A DNA stretch of 6,331 bases from HGM20899 sp964615195 (GTDB lineage: Bacteria; Pseudomonadota; Gammaproteobacteria; Enterobacterales; Succinivibrionaceae). Below the pieces are notes generated by a model. That model saw only the letters and a list, made by a program, of their open reading frames with translations, was not told the origin of the DNA and searched no databases. Each line of letters opens with the position of its first letter. The stretch's first letter is position 1. The translations under genes were made by a program, and so were the position numbers. The stretch spans positions 1-6,331 of the forward strand of contig CAZTNG010000101.1 in NCBI GenBank assembly GCA_964615195.1. Direction: 5' to 3'. Below are positions 4,209 to 6,331 of this stretch, piece after piece.

Positions 4209-6222
4209 TCATCTGCTTATTGAATAACCATTGCAAAAGATCTGAGTAACGTTTGTAATAGAATTTTGCTCTGTTATCATCTGTAGACTCAAGTGAACTA
4301 TTTCCTTTATTATCAACGGTCAATTTTACGTTATAAGCGAAATCAAATGGGCAGCTTGATTCTGAACTTAAAATATTACATCCAAGTTTAATGTATTGCC
4401 CTTGACTTATCGTGTTTTCGTATAATGTTGGTAATATATCTTTATTTGAACTTATTCGATTTGCGTCATAGGTTATTTGTTTTCCATGATCTATTATTAC
4501 TTCAGGGATATATATACCTGTTGCCACAGATTTACTAAGTAAAGCATCTGAATTTTTGTTATAGCTTATTCTTGCATTGTGATCTCCTGTAAATGCAATA
4601 ACAGTTGAATCCTTTAATTTTTTAGATGATTTTACATAATTGATAAAATCTCCCAAAGAATCTGCTGCGTACTTAAATGTTTTTATCTGCTTTATAAATG
4701 TTTCTAAATCATAATTACTAAATAGGTTTTTATCATATTTTTTAGAATAATTTATATTATCATTTAAGTCATTGGTGAGATCTTTAGTTAAATCATAAGG
4801 AGGATGATTTAAAGTTGTTAATATAAAAATAGCCACTGGCTGAGATGTCGCTACAGCTTCATCCAATATATTAATTGCCGAATCAAATAGATATTGATCT
4901 TGTACTCCCCAAGTATAGATTTTTGCATTTTTATTTGTTTGAAGTATATCCGAGGCACATATAAATTCATCTACACCGTTAGCTTTAAAGAATTTATCGA
5001 CATTTCCCCAACCACAATCACTTGCAGTAATAAATACTAGTTTATAACCTTTATCTTTATACGGTTTGAGAAAAAAAGTGTCATATTTTCCTTTTAAAGC
5101 AAAAGCACTACTTGAAACATCGTGATGAGTAAAATGAAACGAAAATCTTAATAATGAATATAAAGTACTGTTTTCTTCACTAATCAAATTATTGAAGTAA
5201 TAATTATTTTCTTTGAACTCATTTAAACTTCCAAGAGTATCGAAATTATTTTTTAGATCTGATAGTTTTGAAAGATGTTCGCTAAAACTTTCTTCATATA
5301 CAATTACAATATTTGGTTTATTGTTGTCTAGATATTCATTGTAGCTAGTTGTTTTGATCAATGATGATAAAGGGTTTTCGATGTTATATTTAATTTTAAA
5401 ATCATTGAGTATACTCATTAATTCTTCATCATTCACTGGAGTAATTTTCATTCTTTTGGCTGTCATATATTCATTAAATCTCCAACTAATCAAGGTCATA
5501 GGATTCGACAATGAAGCATTTATAATTCTATTATTTGATATATTAGAAAATGAAACAGATCTTGGTCTTGCAGATGTTAATTTATGGAATGAAATTCCGC
5601 CATTGTAAGAAAATTCGAGACATAATAAAAGAATTGCAAGAATTGATATTATTGATTTATAACTTGAAAATCGAATGTAATTGATTATAAATTTATAAAT
5701 AAATTTATAGAAAATCAATGAGATAAATGATAATACAAGTAATACTAATGAAAATTGAATAAGAGGGTAATCGTAATAAATAGTTTTAATAAGAGCAATT
5801 TTATCTTCCGTAAAGAAATTAAAAAAGAAAGTATCAATAATATTGTTGAAAGTTTTGAAAAAATAAAAATTTGCTATACAAGCAAAAGCACAATATAAAG
5901 TTATAATAGAAATAAGGTATGGTATAAGGCTATTCAATTCTTTGTTTTTATTAAAAATAATTAAAATGCCTCCCAATATAATAATTGGAAGGGCATATTC
6001 AACGCCAGAATGCAAATCTATGCTAAGTGCTCTTACAAATAATGATATATATTCATTAATTTCTACTACTTCTTCTGAAAATGAATTAACAAATATAATT
6101 CTGAAGAGATCTACGATTAGCGTAGTTATACAAATGAAGAAAAAAGTTATACAAAGCAGGTGAATAAATGATAGTAATTGATTTTTAGTATTTATTTTAA
6201 TTTTGTTAATAAGATTGAGCAT
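4183..6222 (-). CDS. LtaS-superfamily membrane phosphotransferase/sulfatase
   Basis: An inner-membrane enzyme of 679 residues from the alkaline phosphatase/sulfatase superfamily, in the LtaS-like group. Relatives transfer phosphoglycerol or phosphoethanolamine to envelope glycans or lipids. Five hydrophobic segments (about 18-46, 76-92, 99-122, 152-175 and 188-205) precede an extracytoplasmic catalytic domain beginning near 300. Likely active-site residues: E311 (VYEESF), nucleophile T353 (ENSTLYSLLR), H473 (LNHPPY), D547 and H548 (TGDHN). The blocks GWGNVDKFFKANGVDEF (404-420) and TWGVQDQYLFD (437-447) resemble the Gram-negative 'sulfatase' branch more than Staphylococcus LtaS, whose WNRD Arg is not matched. 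The true substrate is therefore probably not lipoteichoic acid, but cannot be named. Extracytoplasmic Cys pairs (403/422, 615/624) might form disulfides. The length is normal and the gene looks intact. The start lacks a strong ribosome binding site but lies about 34 bases past the predicted transcription start of a consensus promoter. Confidence 0.88.
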   Translation of the reverse strand: MLNLINKIKINTKNQLLSFIHLLCITFFFICITTLIVDLFRIIFVNSFSEEVVEINEYISLFVRALSIDLHSGVEYALPIIILGGILIIFNKNKELNSLIPYLISIITLYCAFACIANFYFFKTFNNIIDTFFFNFFTEDKIALIKTIYYDYPLIQFSLVLLVLSFISLIFYKFIYKFIINYIRFSSYKSIISILAILLLCLEFSYNGGISFHKLTSARPRSVSFSNISNNRIINASLSNPMTLISWRFNEYMTAKRMKITPVNDEELMSILNDFKIKYNIENPLSSLIKTTSYNEYLDNNKPNIVIVYEESFSEHLSKLSDLKNNFDTLGSLNEFKENNYYFNNLISEENSTLYSLLRFSFHFTHHDVSSSAFALKGKYDTFFLKPYKDKGYKLVFITASDCGWGNVDKFFKANGVDEFICASDILQTNKNAKIYTWGVQDQYLFDSAINILDEAVATSQPVAIFILTTLNHPPYDLTKDLTNDLNDNINYSKKYDKNLFSNYDLETFIKQIKTFKYAADSLGDFINYVKSSKKLKDSTVIAFTGDHNARISYNKNSDALLSKSVATGIYIPEVIIDHGKQITYDANRISSNKDILPTLYENTISQGQYIKLGCNILSSESSCPFDFAYNVKLTVDNKGNSSLESTDDNRAKFYYKRYSDLLQWLFNKQMNEAFHNNQ

Positions 6223-6262
6223 GATTTCATTTAGGATTTTAAGATTTAAGTATTAGGTCGCT

Positions 6263-6291
6263 ATTATAGGCATGAGCAAAGGGAGTGTCAA
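6263..6291 (-). promoter_or_regulatory. Consensus sigma70-type promoter of the LtaS-family gene
   Basis: On the minus strand TTGACA (6291-6286), a 17-base spacer and TATAAT (6268-6263) match both consensus boxes exactly at the optimal spacing. Transcription should start near 6256, about 34 bases before the ATG at 6222. The DNA upstream (6292-6331) is very AT-rich, like an UP element. This points to strong, probably constitutive transcription unless a repressor acts. Confidence 0.88.
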
Positions 6292-6298
6292 TAAAACT

Positions 6299-6314
6299 GT
6301 GTAATTAATTTCAC
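6299..6314. repeat. Imperfect dyad just upstream of the -35 box
   Basis: GTGTAATT/AATTTCAC is a 16-base palindrome with one mismatched pair, lying 8 bases upstream of the -35 box of the LtaS-family promoter. That is a typical place for an activator or repressor dimer. It may also be just part of the AT-rich upstream DNA. Confidence 0.3.
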
Positions 6315-6331
6315 TTCATTTTAAAATTTGA

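Noticed and set aside
5354..5608. 84-codon plus-strand ORF
   Set aside because: Antisense shadow of the intact LtaS-family gene, with no ribosome binding site or recognisable motif.
5942..6163. 73-codon plus-strand ORF
   Set aside because: Antisense to the membrane helices of the LtaS-family gene; its residues follow from that gene's base composition.
1..6331. dif or integron attC site for the recombinase
   Set aside because: No stretch matches the XerC and XerD binding arms of dif at the right spacing, and no attC core pair was found.

Overview
This is an AT-rich bacterial window. It most likely comes from a Gram-negative gammaproteobacterium. The XerD-type recombinase at the left edge is collinear with Escherichia coli XerD down to the terminal HPR motif, and the large membrane enzyme at the right resembles the Gram-negative branch of the LtaS/sulfatase family. 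No genus can be named from the sequence alone. There are no rRNA or tRNA genes, CRISPR arrays or complete insertion sequences.

Layout, left to right. (1) Positions 3-695 (+): the C-terminal three quarters of a XerD-like tyrosine recombinase, with all six catalytic residues, cut by the window edge. A strong hairpin (703-742) separates it from convergent minus-strand genes. (2) Positions 755-2362 (-): a leftward cluster of a CobS/MoxR-type AAA+ ATPase (1361-2362), a terminator hairpin, then two small unknown genes of 92 and 61 codons. The ATPase and the 92-codon gene share an identical 13-base leader carrying the ribosome binding site. (3) Positions 2363-3010: 648 bases without a gene, rich in inverted repeats, including a possible structured leader for the ATPase. 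(4) Positions 3011-3834 (+): a DUF6273-like gene that looks broken by a frameshift or deletion near 3310-3321, followed by a good terminator. (5) Positions 3835-4182: intergenic, holding terminators of two convergent units and a possible 34-codon ORF. (6) Positions 4183-6222 (-): an intact 679-residue, five-helix membrane phosphotransferase/sulfatase of the LtaS superfamily, driven by a consensus sigma70-type promoter (TTGACA, 17 bases, TATAAT) at 6263-6291.

The genes do not form one obvious pathway. The recombinase, the CobS-like ATPase (a type often carried by integrative elements and plasmids), the small unknown genes and the decayed DUF6273 gene look like an accessory region. The LtaS-family gene is a separate, well-promoted envelope gene. 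The best candidate for something undescribed is the ATPase with its structured leader and two small downstream genes. The evidence for a working system is circumstantial, because the usual VWA/CobT-type partner is not in the window.
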